A DNA stretch of 64,000 bases, taken from Sinorhizobium garamanticum (lineage in GTDB: Bacteria; Pseudomonadota; Alphaproteobacteria; Rhizobiales; Rhizobiaceae). Positions 48,339-56,739 of the stretch are shown one piece after another (the stretch's first letter is position 1; the number at the start of each line of letters is the position of its first letter). The position numbers and the translations under genes are program-made. The stretch spans positions 248,001-312,000 of the forward strand of contig NZ_CP120373.1 of assembly GCF_029892065.1 (NCBI RefSeq), in the 5' to 3' direction. The notes under the pieces were generated by a model. The model was not told the DNA's origin. It saw only the letters and a list, made by a program, of their open reading frames with translations, and made no database searches.

Positions 48339-48599
48339 ATGCGATTTGTCATTGCCGCACTCATGGCCACTGCAGGTTTGCTTTCGCCGCTTTCCGCTCA
48401 CGCCGAAAGCGCCGACGTGGAGGCGGTGATCACCAGCGTGGACACCGAGCGCCTGAGCCTCTCGCTCGATGACGGCAAGAGCTATCAGGCTCCTGAAGAG
48501 TTCAACTTCGAGGGCCTCGAGGCAGGCGTCAAGGTTCTCGTCTTCTACACCGAAATTGATGGCAAACGCGTCATCAACGACTTGGAAATCGTCCAGTAG
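48339..48599 (+). CDS. DUF1344 family secreted protein
   Basis: 86 residues. Signal peptide MRFVIAALMATAGLLSPLSAHA, then a small beta-rich domain, VITSVDTERLSLSLDDGKSYQAPEEFNFEGLEAGVKVLVFYTEIDGKR, typical of DUF1344, a short family common in Rhizobiales. Probably periplasmic; function unknown. ATG 48339 has GAGGAGGG 8 nt upstream. Divergent from the CHASE-GGDEF-EAL gene, with 286 nt between them. Its end touches the IS remnant. Confidence 0.85.
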   Translation: MRFVIAALMATAGLLSPLSAHAESADVEAVITSVDTERLSLSLDDGKSYQAPEEFNFEGLEAGVKVLVFYTEIDGKRVINDLEIVQ

Positions 48600-48701
48600 C
48601 CGTGATCAGGCCCGCCCTACACCTCCGCGCGTCTTAGCAGGCACCGAAAGGACGCTGTAGCACGCCGGATGCGCTTCGCATTTGCTTTGATATAGATGGC
48701 G

Positions 48702-48884
48702 GATCGTGTAAGGGCCATACCGATCCGGAACATCTGCCCATGGCGAGCCAGTGCGGAACCGCAACAAGATGCCATTGATCACACGGCGGTCATCAACGCG
48801 CGGCACGCCGCGCGGCTTGTTCGGCAACAACGGTTGAATGACAGTCCATTCGAAATCGCTCAGATCGAAGCGGCGACGCGCCAT
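48702..48884 (-). pseudogene. Truncated IS5-family transposase (5' fragment)
   Basis: The ATG at 48882-48884, with GGAGGCAATT before it, starts MARRRFDLSDFEWTVIQPLLPNK, continuing with DDRRVINGILLRFRTGSPWADVPDRYGPYT. This is the N-terminus of the first ORF of an IS5/IS427-type element. Similarity ends after about 61 residues; the usual continuation (YNRFVRW) and the DDE domain are missing. The frame runs on to 48606 through unrelated sequence. A relic, not functional. Confidence 0.85.
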
Positions 48885-49000
48885 GAATTGCCTCCTCCAA
48901 ATGAAAGTTCTTGAATCATGAGCCGCGCGGAGGTGAAAGTGATTTTTGAATCGCATCGGAGCGAAGATTCATGAATGAGCGATAAAGGCTTAGGAACACT

Positions 49001-49429
49001 ATGGCTGAAGTGCATCGAACCGCCGCATCCCTACGCTTTTATGGCGACGACCTTGATCCGGAGGAAATATCCCGCACACTTGGGGCGCAGCCGACAAAAT
49101 GCGCGAAAAAGGGCGGCATTTGGGTAACGCCTAACGGGAAAGAGATAGTTGCTCGGCATGGCTTCTGGCATCTATCCGCCACTGAAGAAAGTCCCGGCGA
49201 TCTCGACAAGCAAGTAGGCGCACTCTTCTCCGCATTGAGTAATGATCTCGATGCGTGGAGGGCACTTGCAGCACGCTTTCGCGGAAACATATTCGTAGGT
49301 CTGTTCCTATACGGCTGCAATGAAGGACTTGGCCTCTCGCCGGCGACAACGAGTGCGATCGGATTACGTGGATTGGAGCTCGACCTCGACATCTATAGTG
49401 GTGACGACACCGACCAAGAGATCGTTTGA
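49001..49429 (+). CDS. DUF4279 domain-containing protein
   Basis: 142 residues, soluble. DUF4279 pattern: ASLRFYGDDLDPEEISRTLGAQPTKCAKKGGIW, GFWHLSATEESPGDLDKQVGALFSAL and a C-terminal LRGLELDLDIYS. Family function unknown; members turn up beside toxin-immunity and accessory genes. AGGAAC precedes ATG 49001. Its codon use is visibly less GC-rich than neighbours, and it sits directly beside the IS relic, suggesting acquired DNA. Confidence 0.82.
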   Translation: MAEVHRTAASLRFYGDDLDPEEISRTLGAQPTKCAKKGGIWVTPNGKEIVARHGFWHLSATEESPGDLDKQVGALFSALSNDLDAWRALAARFRGNIFVGLFLYGCNEGLGLSPATTSAIGLRGLELDLDIYSGDDTDQEIV

Positions 49430-49463
49430 AACCATCTCGTTATGAGTTTACGGCCTGGATGAG

Positions 49464-49504
49464 TTAGAGCGGGATGCGGGCGGAAAACCGCGCACACCGA
49501 TCTA
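49464..49504. repeat. Decayed rhizobial TTAGAGCGGGATG repeat
   Basis: Begins TTAGAGCGGGATGCGGG and ends in GATCTAA. Left arm like module one at 3031, right arm degenerate. The stop codon of the histidine phosphatase (49502-49504) lies at its edge. Confidence 0.55.
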
Positions 49505-50095
49505 AACCCAGCCGATCGTCCCGTCAGCTATCCGCAGCAGCCGGTCCTGCGGAATGGCGGAAGCCGCCGCCTCGTCGGCGCTCATTTCTCCGAGAAGCTT
49601 AAACAGCACGCGAATGACGCCGCCATGCGTGACGCAGACCGTCGGTCGCGTCACGTCCTTCAACCAGGCGCCCACGCGCCATGAGAGAATCTCGTAGCTT
49701 TCCGCAGCTTGGCCGGGCGGGATGAAGTCCCATTTGGCAACGCGCCTTTCGGCGATGCGCTGCGGTACCTGGCGCTTCAATTCGGGCAGGGTATAGCCTT
49801 CCCAGTCGCCGAAGGAGACTTCCTTCAGCCTGTCGTCGGTGTGATAGGAAAGCGGATCAAGCCCCATGGCGTGCCGCAGACGTTCCATGGTCTCGCGTGT
49901 GCGGCCGAGCGGGCTGGCGACGAAATCGAAGTTGCTGGCTTCGCGCCCGAGGATCTCCGCCAGGACAACGCCGTTCCCGGTCGCCTGACGGCGACCGGTT
50001 TCGTTGAGAGGAATGTCCTTCTGTCCCTGAAGACGGCTTTCGGCATTCCAATCCGTTTGTCCATGCCGAACCATGTAGACGAGCACAGCGTTCAC
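49502..50095 (-). CDS. Histidine phosphatase family protein (phosphoglycerate mutase-like)
   Basis: 197 residues. The catalytic RHG motif is VYMVRHGQTDWNAESRLQGQKDIPLNETG near residues 7-15, with VASPLGRTRETMERLR near 62, the acidic EVSFGDWEGYTLPEL and a second histidine in VCVTHGGVIRVLFKLL near 155. It belongs to the cofactor-dependent mutase/phosphatase superfamily, and a phosphatase is likelier than a mutase. It lies 42 nt downstream of fabI on the same strand. Confidence 0.9.
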   Translation of the reverse strand: MNAVLVYMVRHGQTDWNAESRLQGQKDIPLNETGRRQATGNGVVLAEILGREASNFDFVASPLGRTRETMERLRHAMGLDPLSYHTDDRLKEVSFGDWEGYTLPELKRQVPQRIAERRVAKWDFIPPGQAAESYEILSWRVGAWLKDVTRPTVCVTHGGVIRVLFKLLGEMSADEAAASAIPQDRLLRIADGTIGWV

Positions 50096-50137
50096 TCCGG
50101 GCGAGCTGTCATCACCGCCGTCGCATAAAAAAGGAAA

Positions 50138-50956
50138 TCAGTCCTTCAGTACGGAAATGTCCGGTGCATCGACAGCCTTCATGCCGACCGTATGATAACC
50201 GGAGTCGACGTGGTGCACCTCGCCGGTGACGCCGCTCGACAGATCGGAGAGCAGATAGAGCGCCGAATTGCCGACTTCCTCGATCGAGACGGTACGCTTC
50301 AACGGCGCGTTGTACTCGTTCCATTTGAGGATATAGCGGAAATCGCCAATGCCGGACGCGGCAAGCGTCTTGATCGGGCCGGCCGAGATCGCGTTGACGC
50401 GGATACCGCGGTTGCCGACATCGACCGCAAGGTAGCGCACGCTCGCCTCGAGCGCCGCCTTGGCAACGCCCATGACATTGTAATGCGGCATGACCTTCTC
50501 AGCGCCGTAATAGGTGAGCGTCAGCATCGAACCGCCGTCGTTCATGATGCGCTCGGCACGTGCGGCGACGGCCGTGAAGGAGTAGACGGAAATATCCATC
50601 GTACGAGCGAAGTTGTCGCGGCTCGTATCGAGGTAGCGCCCTGTCAGTTCATCCTTGTCGGAGAAGGCGATGGCATGCACGACGAAGTCGATCTTGCCCC
50701 ACTTGTCTTCGAGTGTTGAGAAAACGGCGTCAATCGTTGCAAGGTCGGTGACATCGCAATGGCCCGCCATGAAGGCGCCAAGTTCCTGCGCTAGCGGTTC
50801 GACACGCTTCTTTAGTGCGTCGCCCTGCCAGGTCAGTGCGATTTCAGCACCTGCTTCCGAGCAAGCCTTTGCGATGCCCCATGCAATCGAGCGGTTGTTT
50901 GCGACGCCCATGATGACGCCGCGCTTGCCATTCATCAGACCCGATGCCTGAGCCAT
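50138..50956 (-). CDS. fabI: Enoyl-[acyl-carrier-protein] reductase (NADH)
   Basis: 272 residues. Short-chain dehydrogenase fold of the FabI branch: GKRGVIMGVANNRSIAWGIAKA (nucleotide loop), HCDVTDLATIDAVF, the catalytic Tyr/Lys in TYYGAEKVMPHYNVMGVAKAALEA, and NAISAGPIKTLAASGIGDF. It completes each fatty-acid elongation cycle in the cytosol. Divergence from ENR paralogues cannot be judged here. Downstream of the DnaJ-like gene and upstream of the phosphatase. Confidence 0.95.
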   Translation of the reverse strand: MAQASGLMNGKRGVIMGVANNRSIAWGIAKACSEAGAEIALTWQGDALKKRVEPLAQELGAFMAGHCDVTDLATIDAVFSTLEDKWGKIDFVVHAIAFSDKDELTGRYLDTSRDNFARTMDISVYSFTAVAARAERIMNDGGSMLTLTYYGAEKVMPHYNVMGVAKAALEASVRYLAVDVGNRGIRVNAISAGPIKTLAASGIGDFRYILKWNEYNAPLKRTVSIEEVGNSALYLLSDLSSGVTGEVHHVDSGYHTVGMKAVDAPDISVLKD

Positions 50957-51156
50957 GGAATGTCCCCAATACTGTCTGCCTGCACCGGCCGCCGCCGGTG
51001 CGAGAGTTCACGAATCTCAACGCCGCCGCGCAGCATCTGTGCGGTGCGGCAAATTGTCGAGCATTGCCTATGGCATAGCCGTTAAAACGGTTCAAGCGCG
51101 GCGCAGATCAGGAACTGTTAGTCCCCGTAATATTGGTTCAGCTTGTCAGAAAACCG

Positions 51157-52215
51157 TCACAGATAAAGGCCATGGCGCAAGGACCGCATCAGGTCCGTTA
51201 CCTTGTCGTCCGGCTTTTCGCGAAGCATCAGTCGCAGTTCGACGAGCAGATCTCCGGCTTCTCCATCCGCGCCGCGCAACCCCGCACCGGCAATTCGGAT
51301 CACCTTATCCGATCCGGACCAGGCAGGAACGGTCACCGTAACCGGCCCGCTTGGCGTTTCTAAGACAGTATCACAGCCGAGCACGGCATCTTCAAGGTCG
51401 AGCGGTAGGGTGGTCACCAGATCGAGACCTTGCGTTCGGAACGGCCCCTCCTGGTTGATCCGCAACGTCGCCAGGACATCGCCGCGCGCCATGCCTGTCA
51501 CCCGATAACCCTGTTCCTTGAGCCGCATGGCATGGCCGTCGGTTGCGCCGGGCGGGATCGAGAGCTTCACAGTTTCTCCGTCCGGAAGCTCGACGGATAC
51601 CCGGGCGCGATTGACGACCTGCTCGATGCTCACATTCACGTCCACCGCCAGATCCGGCACCTTCTCGGCGGTTTTTGCAACGCGACCACGAATTCGCCGT
51701 ACGATCGCCGCGACCAAATCCGCCGCCGGTGCAGCGGAGCGCCGGACGGCCGCCGCTTCGACCTTGGAAGCTTCCTCTCGTTTTGAATCCGCGGTCGCCT
51801 CCGGCCTGGTATCCGTCGGCGGCTCGCTCTTCTCGACTGGCCGCGCAGACGCCGGTCTTGGCTTCGAGGGAGATGGCGCGGCCTGCGGTTCAACACCGAA
51901 AATGCGCGAGATCGCCTCTTCCGCAGTCTCGGCGTCGACCGGCTCCTCGGCAGGCTCCGGTCCACGCATCTTCTGCTTCATCGCTTCCATGCGGCGCAAC
52001 TCGGCTTCCCGCCGAACGCGATCGTAACGGCTTCTCAGTACCGGATCGCGCAACAGTTCGTAAGCCTTTCCCGCCTCGGCAAAGCGATGTGTCGCCAAGG
52101 GATCGTCCTGGTTGTGGTCGGGATGGACGGCCTTGGCTACGGATCGCCAAGCGGCCTTGATCTCATCTTGCCCGGCATTGCGGCGCACACCGAGAATTGC
52201 ATAGGGATCACGCAT
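51157..52215 (-). CDS. J-domain protein with DnaJ C-terminal domain (CbpA-like)
   Basis: 352 residues. The J domain (1-70) has DPYAILGVRRNAGQDEIKAAWRSVAKAVHPDHN, with the HPD motif at about 32-34. A long charged, Ala/Pro/Glu-rich linker (75-185) follows, then a DnaJ C-terminal substrate-binding domain (190-340) with IPPGATDGHAMRLKEQGYR and LPLDLEDAVLGCDTVLETPSGPVTVTVP. No cysteine zinc finger, so it is a CbpA/type B co-chaperone for DnaK. The linker is unusually long. Confidence 0.9.
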   Translation of the reverse strand: MRDPYAILGVRRNAGQDEIKAAWRSVAKAVHPDHNQDDPLATHRFAEAGKAYELLRDPVLRSRYDRVRREAELRRMEAMKQKMRGPEPAEEPVDAETAEEAISRIFGVEPQAAPSPSKPRPASARPVEKSEPPTDTRPEATADSKREEASKVEAAAVRRSAAPAADLVAAIVRRIRGRVAKTAEKVPDLAVDVNVSIEQVVNRARVSVELPDGETVKLSIPPGATDGHAMRLKEQGYRVTGMARGDVLATLRINQEGPFRTQGLDLVTTLPLDLEDAVLGCDTVLETPSGPVTVTVPAWSGSDKVIRIAGAGLRGADGEAGDLLVELRLMLREKPDDKVTDLMRSLRHGLYL

Positions 52216-52227
52216 GGTTTGTCACCA

Positions 52228-52288
52228 TCTTCTCCGACCGGCGGCCTCTCCCCGGTGTTCGGCTCGTAGCTCGTCCCCGGGAGAAGGC
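52228..52288. repeat. Possible CTTCTCC/GGAGAAG intergenic repeat
   Basis: TCTTCTCCGACCGGCGG and CCCCGGGAGAAGGCCGG form an imperfect inverted repeat upstream of the DnaJ-like gene, similar in style to the element at 14647. Relationship uncertain. Confidence 0.35.
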
Positions 52289-52427
52289 CGGGCTTGCGGC
52301 TTTCTTCTGGGCGATGATCTGGAGAAGTTGCTAAATATCGGTTAGTCGGCGGATGCGGGATTGGCGCGAGCGGACTGGTCGCGGTTGTTTTCCGCGGCTT
52401 TGAAGCAACGTGGTTAATCGAGGCTTT

Positions 52428-52880
52428 TCAGTCCTGCGGGCCGAAACTCGTCAGGTACCATTCGCCATTGCCGAGTTGGCAGGCGCTTCCGTCAAACTTC
52501 GCTATGCCTTCGTAGGAGTGGCGTGTCGTGGTGAAGCGCCGGCAGAGCATGCCGCTTGCGCGGTCTTCTTGGATGGCACTGATCACGCCTGCACTGCCGG
52601 ACGTCGCGTTTGCCCACGGGATCGGGTTTTCGCCACCCTGACTGATATCGGCGGAGGAAACGGCGTTGCGCACGGCGACGGCGTCCGAGAGACCGTCCGA
52701 GGTTTTCGCAACCGGTACGGTTCCCGTCGACACGCGATCGACGCTTGGACCGCCAAAGAGATCGAGGCCCGCGCCCATGCACCCCGGCAGAGCGAGAACT
52801 GCCATACAAAGCATTCCGCTGCGCAGCAAGGCGAAGGAAAAACCCTTCTTGCCATCGATCGACTTTGCTATGTCTTGCAC
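52428..52880 (-). CDS. 17-kDa-type surface lipoprotein (RT0821/Lpp0805 family)
   Basis: About 150 residues. Lipoprotein signal with MLCMAVLALPGC (lipobox LPGC near residue 34). The C-terminal domain has SGMLCRRFTTTRHSYEGIAKFDGSACQLGNGEWYL, the pattern of the RT0821/Lpp0805 surface-protein family. Probably outer-membrane anchored; role unknown. The start is likely GTG 52878-52880, with ACAGGA upstream. Divergent from pdxH with 141 nt between. Confidence 0.8.
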   Translation of the reverse strand: MQDIAKSIDGKKGFSFALLRSGMLCMAVLALPGCMGAGLDLFGGPSVDRVSTGTVPVAKTSDGLSDAVAVRNAVSSADISQGGENPIPWANATSGSAGVISAIQEDRASGMLCRRFTTTRHSYEGIAKFDGSACQLGNGEWYLTSFGPQD

Positions 52881-53021
52881 GGCAATCCTGTCAGACTCGC
52901 AAGAGCTGCACGTTTTCCGAGGAAGTCCACAGGCAGGCTCTGACACTTTTCGATGCGGAAACACCGATCGGGTTCATCCCGACGTGTTCCCGCGCCAGAT
53001 ATCACGGCATTGGAAGGCACT

Positions 53022-53642
53022 ATGACCGCGAATGAGTTAATAACCGGTGACTTCACCGAAGCAAACGAACCCTTTTCCCTTTTTGGCACATGGTTGAAGG
53101 ACGCCGAAGAGAACGAGATCAACGATCCGAACGCCGTGGCGCTTGCGACCGTCGATCCGGATGGGCTGCCCAATGTCCGCATGGTGCTGCTCAAGGGATT
53201 CGATGAACGCGGTTTCGTCTTCTACACGAATTTCGAGAGTCAGAAAGGCCGTGAAATTCTTTCCGCCCGCAAAGCCGCCATGTGCTTCCACTGGAAATCG
53301 CTGCGCCGGCAGGTGCGAATCCGCGGTCCGGTCGAAATTGTCTCCGACGAAGAAGCAGACGAGTATTTCAGAAGCCGGCCGCGCGGCAGCCGCATCGGCG
53401 CCTGGGCGTCGAAACAATCGCGTCCGCTCGAAAGCCGTTTCGCTCTGGAAAAGGCGGTTGCCGAATACACGGCACGCCACGCCATCGGCGAGATCCCGCG
53501 CCCGGAATACTGGTCCGGCTTCCGCATCCTCCCTACCTCGATCGAATTCTGGCACGACCGGCCCTTCCGGCTGCATGACCGTGTGGAGTTCCGTCGCCAC
53601 ACACCGGAGGGCGGCTGGGCAAAGGTTCGGATGTATCCGTGA
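53022..53642 (+). CDS. pdxH: Pyridoxamine 5'-phosphate oxidase
   Basis: 206 residues. FMN enzyme converting PNP/PMP to pyridoxal 5'-phosphate. Signatures: [61 protein letters not shown], and the C-terminal [23 protein letters not shown] precedes ATG 53022; the longer frame is rejected. Convergent with the polysaccharide deacetylase gene at a distance of 12 nt. Confidence 0.96.
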   Translation: MTANELITGDFTEANEPFSLFGTWLKDAEENEINDPNAVALATVDPDGLPNVRMVLLKGFDERGFVFYTNFESQKGREILSARKAAMCFHWKSLRRQVRIRGPVEIVSDEEADEYFRSRPRGSRIGAWASKQSRPLESRFALEKAVAEYTARHAIGEIPRPEYWSGFRILPTSIEFWHDRPFRLHDRVEFRRHTPEGGWAKVRMYP

Positions 53643-53654
53643 TGGGCCTGTGGA

Positions 53655-54710
53655 TTATTCCGCCATCAGCCGAAAGGGAATTCCGGAAGCCAGGGCCGAG
53701 ACGTGGCGGCGGTTCTGGAAATGTCCGTTGAGGGAAATTCGCGGCAGCGCGTGGAAATTTGAAACGGTGTCGGCTGAAAGCGTGGCGGGTTGTGTCGTTA
53801 CCGCCACCGTGAAGCCGAGCCGTTCGGCCAGACGATGGTCGCGTTCCGAAACGGCATGCCTGTCGCCATAGGGATAGGCGAATGTCGCCGGCCAGCGGCC
53901 AGCGATGGCCTCGACGCGCGCGGCAGATTCCGACATCTCCCGTTGCGCCTCAGCGTCGCTCAGCCGCGCCAGTGCGCGATGGCTGATCGTATGCGCGCCG
54001 AGGCTTGCCAGCGGGCTTTGCAGCAAGGAACGCAACCCCGCGGCATCGAGCGTCAAGCGCGAGGTGATCGCAAGGGGATCAATGCCCTGGGCACGCGCCA
54101 GCTCATTCAGCTTGCCGACGGCGCCTGCTTCGTCGTGACGTCGAACATAGGTGGAGATGCGGTCGAATATAGCCTGCTTTTCGGCAGTGCTTACGGCTCT
54201 CATGGTCTCCGTTCCGGACCCGAAATCGAAACGGAATTCGCTTGCGACCGACAGCATGTCGGCAAGTGTTTCCCACCAGAGCGTGTGGGTGCGATCGACA
54301 TAGCCGCCCGTGACGAAGACGGTGAACGGCACGCCGTGTTGCTCGAAAACCGGGAGCGCATAATCAAGGTTATTGCGGTAGCCGTCATCAAGCGTGAAGC
54401 AAGCGACGGGCCGTGCATCGGTGAGACCTAAGCTTTCCGGCAGATCCTGCAACGCGACGAAGCGATAACCGTCGCGCTTCAGCGCCAGGATCGCTTCCTC
54501 GAGAAACGCCGGCGTAATTTCCAGGTGAGCGTTCGGGTCAAAACCCCGCGGAACCCTGGGGCGAACATGATGCAGGGTGAAGATCGCACCGCATCCACGC
54601 GCCCCCGTCATCAATCCGGAGCGCGCCAGCAGTTGCGCGATCTCGAGCCCGCCGCCAATGGCGACGCGCCTCACTCGGTTTCTGACCACCCGCGCGATGC
54701 CCTGCTTCAT
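53655..54710 (-). CDS. Polysaccharide deacetylase (NodB-fold) family protein
   Basis: 351 residues. Carbohydrate esterase 4 fold: FTLDDGYRNNLDYALPVFEQHGVPFTVFVTGGYV near 105-140 (the Asp pair of motif 1) and SLGAHTISHRALARLSDAEA near 250 (HxxxH metal histidines), followed by FAYPYGDRHAVSERDHRLAERLG. An N-terminal hydrophobic or basic stretch may anchor it. It probably deacetylates an envelope polysaccharide or precursor; substrate unknown. Not the nodulation NodB itself, which is shorter and lies in nod clusters. Confidence 0.88.
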   Translation of the reverse strand: MKQGIARVVRNRVRRVAIGGGLEIAQLLARSGLMTGARGCGAIFTLHHVRPRVPRGFDPNAHLEITPAFLEEAILALKRDGYRFVALQDLPESLGLTDARPVACFTLDDGYRNNLDYALPVFEQHGVPFTVFVTGGYVDRTHTLWWETLADMLSVASEFRFDFGSGTETMRAVSTAEKQAIFDRISTYVRRHDEAGAVGKLNELARAQGIDPLAITSRLTLDAAGLRSLLQSPLASLGAHTISHRALARLSDAEAQREMSESAARVEAIAGRWPATFAYPYGDRHAVSERDHRLAERLGFTVAVTTQPATLSADTVSNFHALPRISLNGHFQNRRHVSALASGIPFRLMAE

Positions 54711-54912
54711 CCGGTTACCCTGCCTGCGAGGGGGAAACTAGCGCCGGCCGGTTAAGCCTTACTGAATCTGGCTGGTTACGCGCGGCATTCGCCACCAGCG
54801 TTCCGCTTTTTTGAGAGGCGGTTATGGATCTCGATATTGCAACAAAGCGGCTACCCTGTCACAAAGCGAAACACCGTTCCTAACGAGCGTGCTCTTGGAG
54901 AGGGGAAATCCG

Positions 54913-56169
54913 ATGAAGGGCTTCCGATTTGCCCTGGCGGCGATCGCCGCCTTCGTGTTCGGCGCCGCGCATGCGGTAGCGGGCAGCGCGTCTCTCGTTC
55001 TTGATGCGCGGACAGGCAGAGTTCTTGCGGCCGAGAATGCCGACACGCTCAACCACCCGGCGTCGCTGACAAAGATGATGACGCTCTACTTGACCTTCGA
55101 GGCGCTGCATCGGGGTAAGATCGGCTGGAGCACACCGCTTGTGATGTCGCCGACCGCAGCGCGCAAACCGCCGACCAAGCTTGGCGTCAAGGCCGGCGAT
55201 ACGATCACAGTTCAGGAAGCTGTCTACGGCATGATTGTTCGCTCCGCCAATGATGCGGCGGCGGCGGTCGCCGAAGCGCTCGGCGGGTCGGAGGCCGGCT
55301 TTGCGCAGATGATGAACGCAAAAGCGCGTCGGCTGGGCATGACCCGCACGTACTTCGTCAACGCGTCCGGTCTGCCCGCCCGCGAACAGGTAACGACAGC
55401 GCGCGACATGGCGCGGCTTGCAATTGCACTCATGAGGGATTTTCCGGCCGAGTACCGCATGTTCGCGGCCCAGGGCTTCACCTTTCGCGGCCGCACGATC
55501 CGCGGCCATAACAACCTGATGTATCGATACGCGGGCATGGACGGCATCAAGACCGGCTACACCAATGCATCGGGCTACAACATTGTGAGCGCCGTCAGAG
55601 ATGGCAACCGCCGCGTAGTCGGCGTGGTGCTCGGCGGCCGGTCGGCGAAGGGCCGGGACAACAAGATGGCTTCTCTCCTCGACCAGCATTTGGGCAGGGC
55701 GGCAGCGCCCGCCGGTGGCCAGCTGGTCGCCGCGGCGAGTTCGCAAGGCGCCGTTGAAGTGGCTGGGCTGCCGGGCGTCCGGCTATCCTATACCGCTACC
55801 GCCCGGACGAGCGAAAGCGGCCTCGCGCCGGCCATTGCGGCATCCACCGCACCAGTGATGCCATCCGATCGCCCTACGGCCGTGGGTGACAGCGCAAGTG
55901 TAACAGCAACCACCAACGGCCCCTGGCAAATTCAGATTTCCACCGCTCCAACGGCGGAAGGCGCCAGGAAGATTCTGGTCGAAGCGCAATCGGCCGGGGG
56001 CGCAGTCCTGCTCGGCGCCTCGCCGCATACGGAAGTGTCCGGAACCGGCAGCGCCAAGCAATATCGCGCCCGTTTCGTCGGCTTCGCCAGCAAGGAGGCG
56101 GCCACTTCCGCCTGCGCCGTCCTGAGGAAGCGATCCTATGATTGCACGCTGCTACCTGACCGCGGTTAG
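54913..56169 (+). CDS. D-alanyl-D-alanine carboxypeptidase (S11) with SPOR domain
   Basis: 418 residues. Signal peptide (FALAAIAAFVFGAAHAVAG). Penicillin-binding motifs SxxK in HPASLTKMMTLY near residue 55, SxN in IVRSANDAAAAVAE near 113 and KTG in DGIKTGYTNASGYNI near 218. After a variable linker (265-345), a C-terminal SPOR domain (WQIQISTAPTAEGARKILVEAQ to the end) should bind denuded peptidoglycan at division sites. It trims pentapeptide side chains. ATG 54913 has GGAGAGGGG upstream. Confidence 0.93.
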   Translation: MKGFRFALAAIAAFVFGAAHAVAGSASLVLDARTGRVLAAENADTLNHPASLTKMMTLYLTFEALHRGKIGWSTPLVMSPTAARKPPTKLGVKAGDTITVQEAVYGMIVRSANDAAAAVAEALGGSEAGFAQMMNAKARRLGMTRTYFVNASGLPAREQVTTARDMARLAIALMRDFPAEYRMFAAQGFTFRGRTIRGHNNLMYRYAGMDGIKTGYTNASGYNIVSAVRDGNRRVVGVVLGGRSAKGRDNKMASLLDQHLGRAAAPAGGQLVAAASSQGAVEVAGLPGVRLSYTATARTSESGLAPAIAASTAPVMPSDRPTAVGDSASVTATTNGPWQIQISTAPTAEGARKILVEAQSAGGAVLLGASPHTEVSGTGSAKQYRARFVGFASKEAATSACAVLRKRSYDCTLLPDRG

Positions 56170-56189
56170 TCTGCCCGCAACCTGCAAAA

Positions 56190-56705
56190 CTATGCGGCGG
56201 GCGCGAGTCGTCGAACGTAGAATTTCGTGTCGACGCTCATGACGGGAAAGCCGGCTGGCAGATCATCCTTCCCGATCTCGGCAAATCCGTTCTTCTCATA
56301 GAAACGATGCGCAGCGAGGAACTTGTTCGTGGTGCCGAGAAAGAGGGCTGCGATCTTCCGGTGCTCTGCGTGGGCAAGCAGGCTCTCGAGCAGGCGTGCC
56401 GCCACGCCATGGCTGTGGCCACGAAAATCGGAGGCGACGAACATCTTGCGGATTGCCGCTTGCGAACCGCCGATATCCTTGAGTCCGAGGGTACCAACGA
56501 CCCGGTCGCCCACGGTGGCAACCCAGAAGTCTCCGGTCCCGCTCTGATAGAAGTCGGCGATCGAGCGCAGATCCGGCTGATCGCCGACGGTGATTGCAAT
56601 CCCGAATTCGTCGCGCTGGATCGGCAGAATGACGTCGATGACGCCCTCTTCGTCCGCCGGTGCAAAGCGGCGGATTTCCACCTCCCCACGCGCCTCATCG
56701 GTCAT
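56190..56705 (-). CDS. GNAT family N-acetyltransferase
   Basis: 171 residues. GNAT fold: EIRRFAPADEEGVIDVILPIQRDEFG, FWVATVGDRVVGTLGLKDIGGSQAAIRKMFVASDFRGHSHGVAARLLESLL (acetyl-CoA loop) and FYEKNGFAEIGKDDL. Substrate unknown. The start at 56703-56705 is preferred (GAGGGACG upstream); five codons earlier there is another ATG. It lies 34 nt downstream of tldD and is probably co-transcribed. Confidence 0.85.
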   Translation of the reverse strand: MTDEARGEVEIRRFAPADEEGVIDVILPIQRDEFGIAITVGDQPDLRSIADFYQSGTGDFWVATVGDRVVGTLGLKDIGGSQAAIRKMFVASDFRGHSHGVAARLLESLLAHAEHRKIAALFLGTTNKFLAAHRFYEKNGFAEIGKDDLPAGFPVMSVDTKFYVRRLAPAA

Positions 56706-56739
56706 GACGTCGTCCCTCATCCCTCAACCGGTGCTTCAT

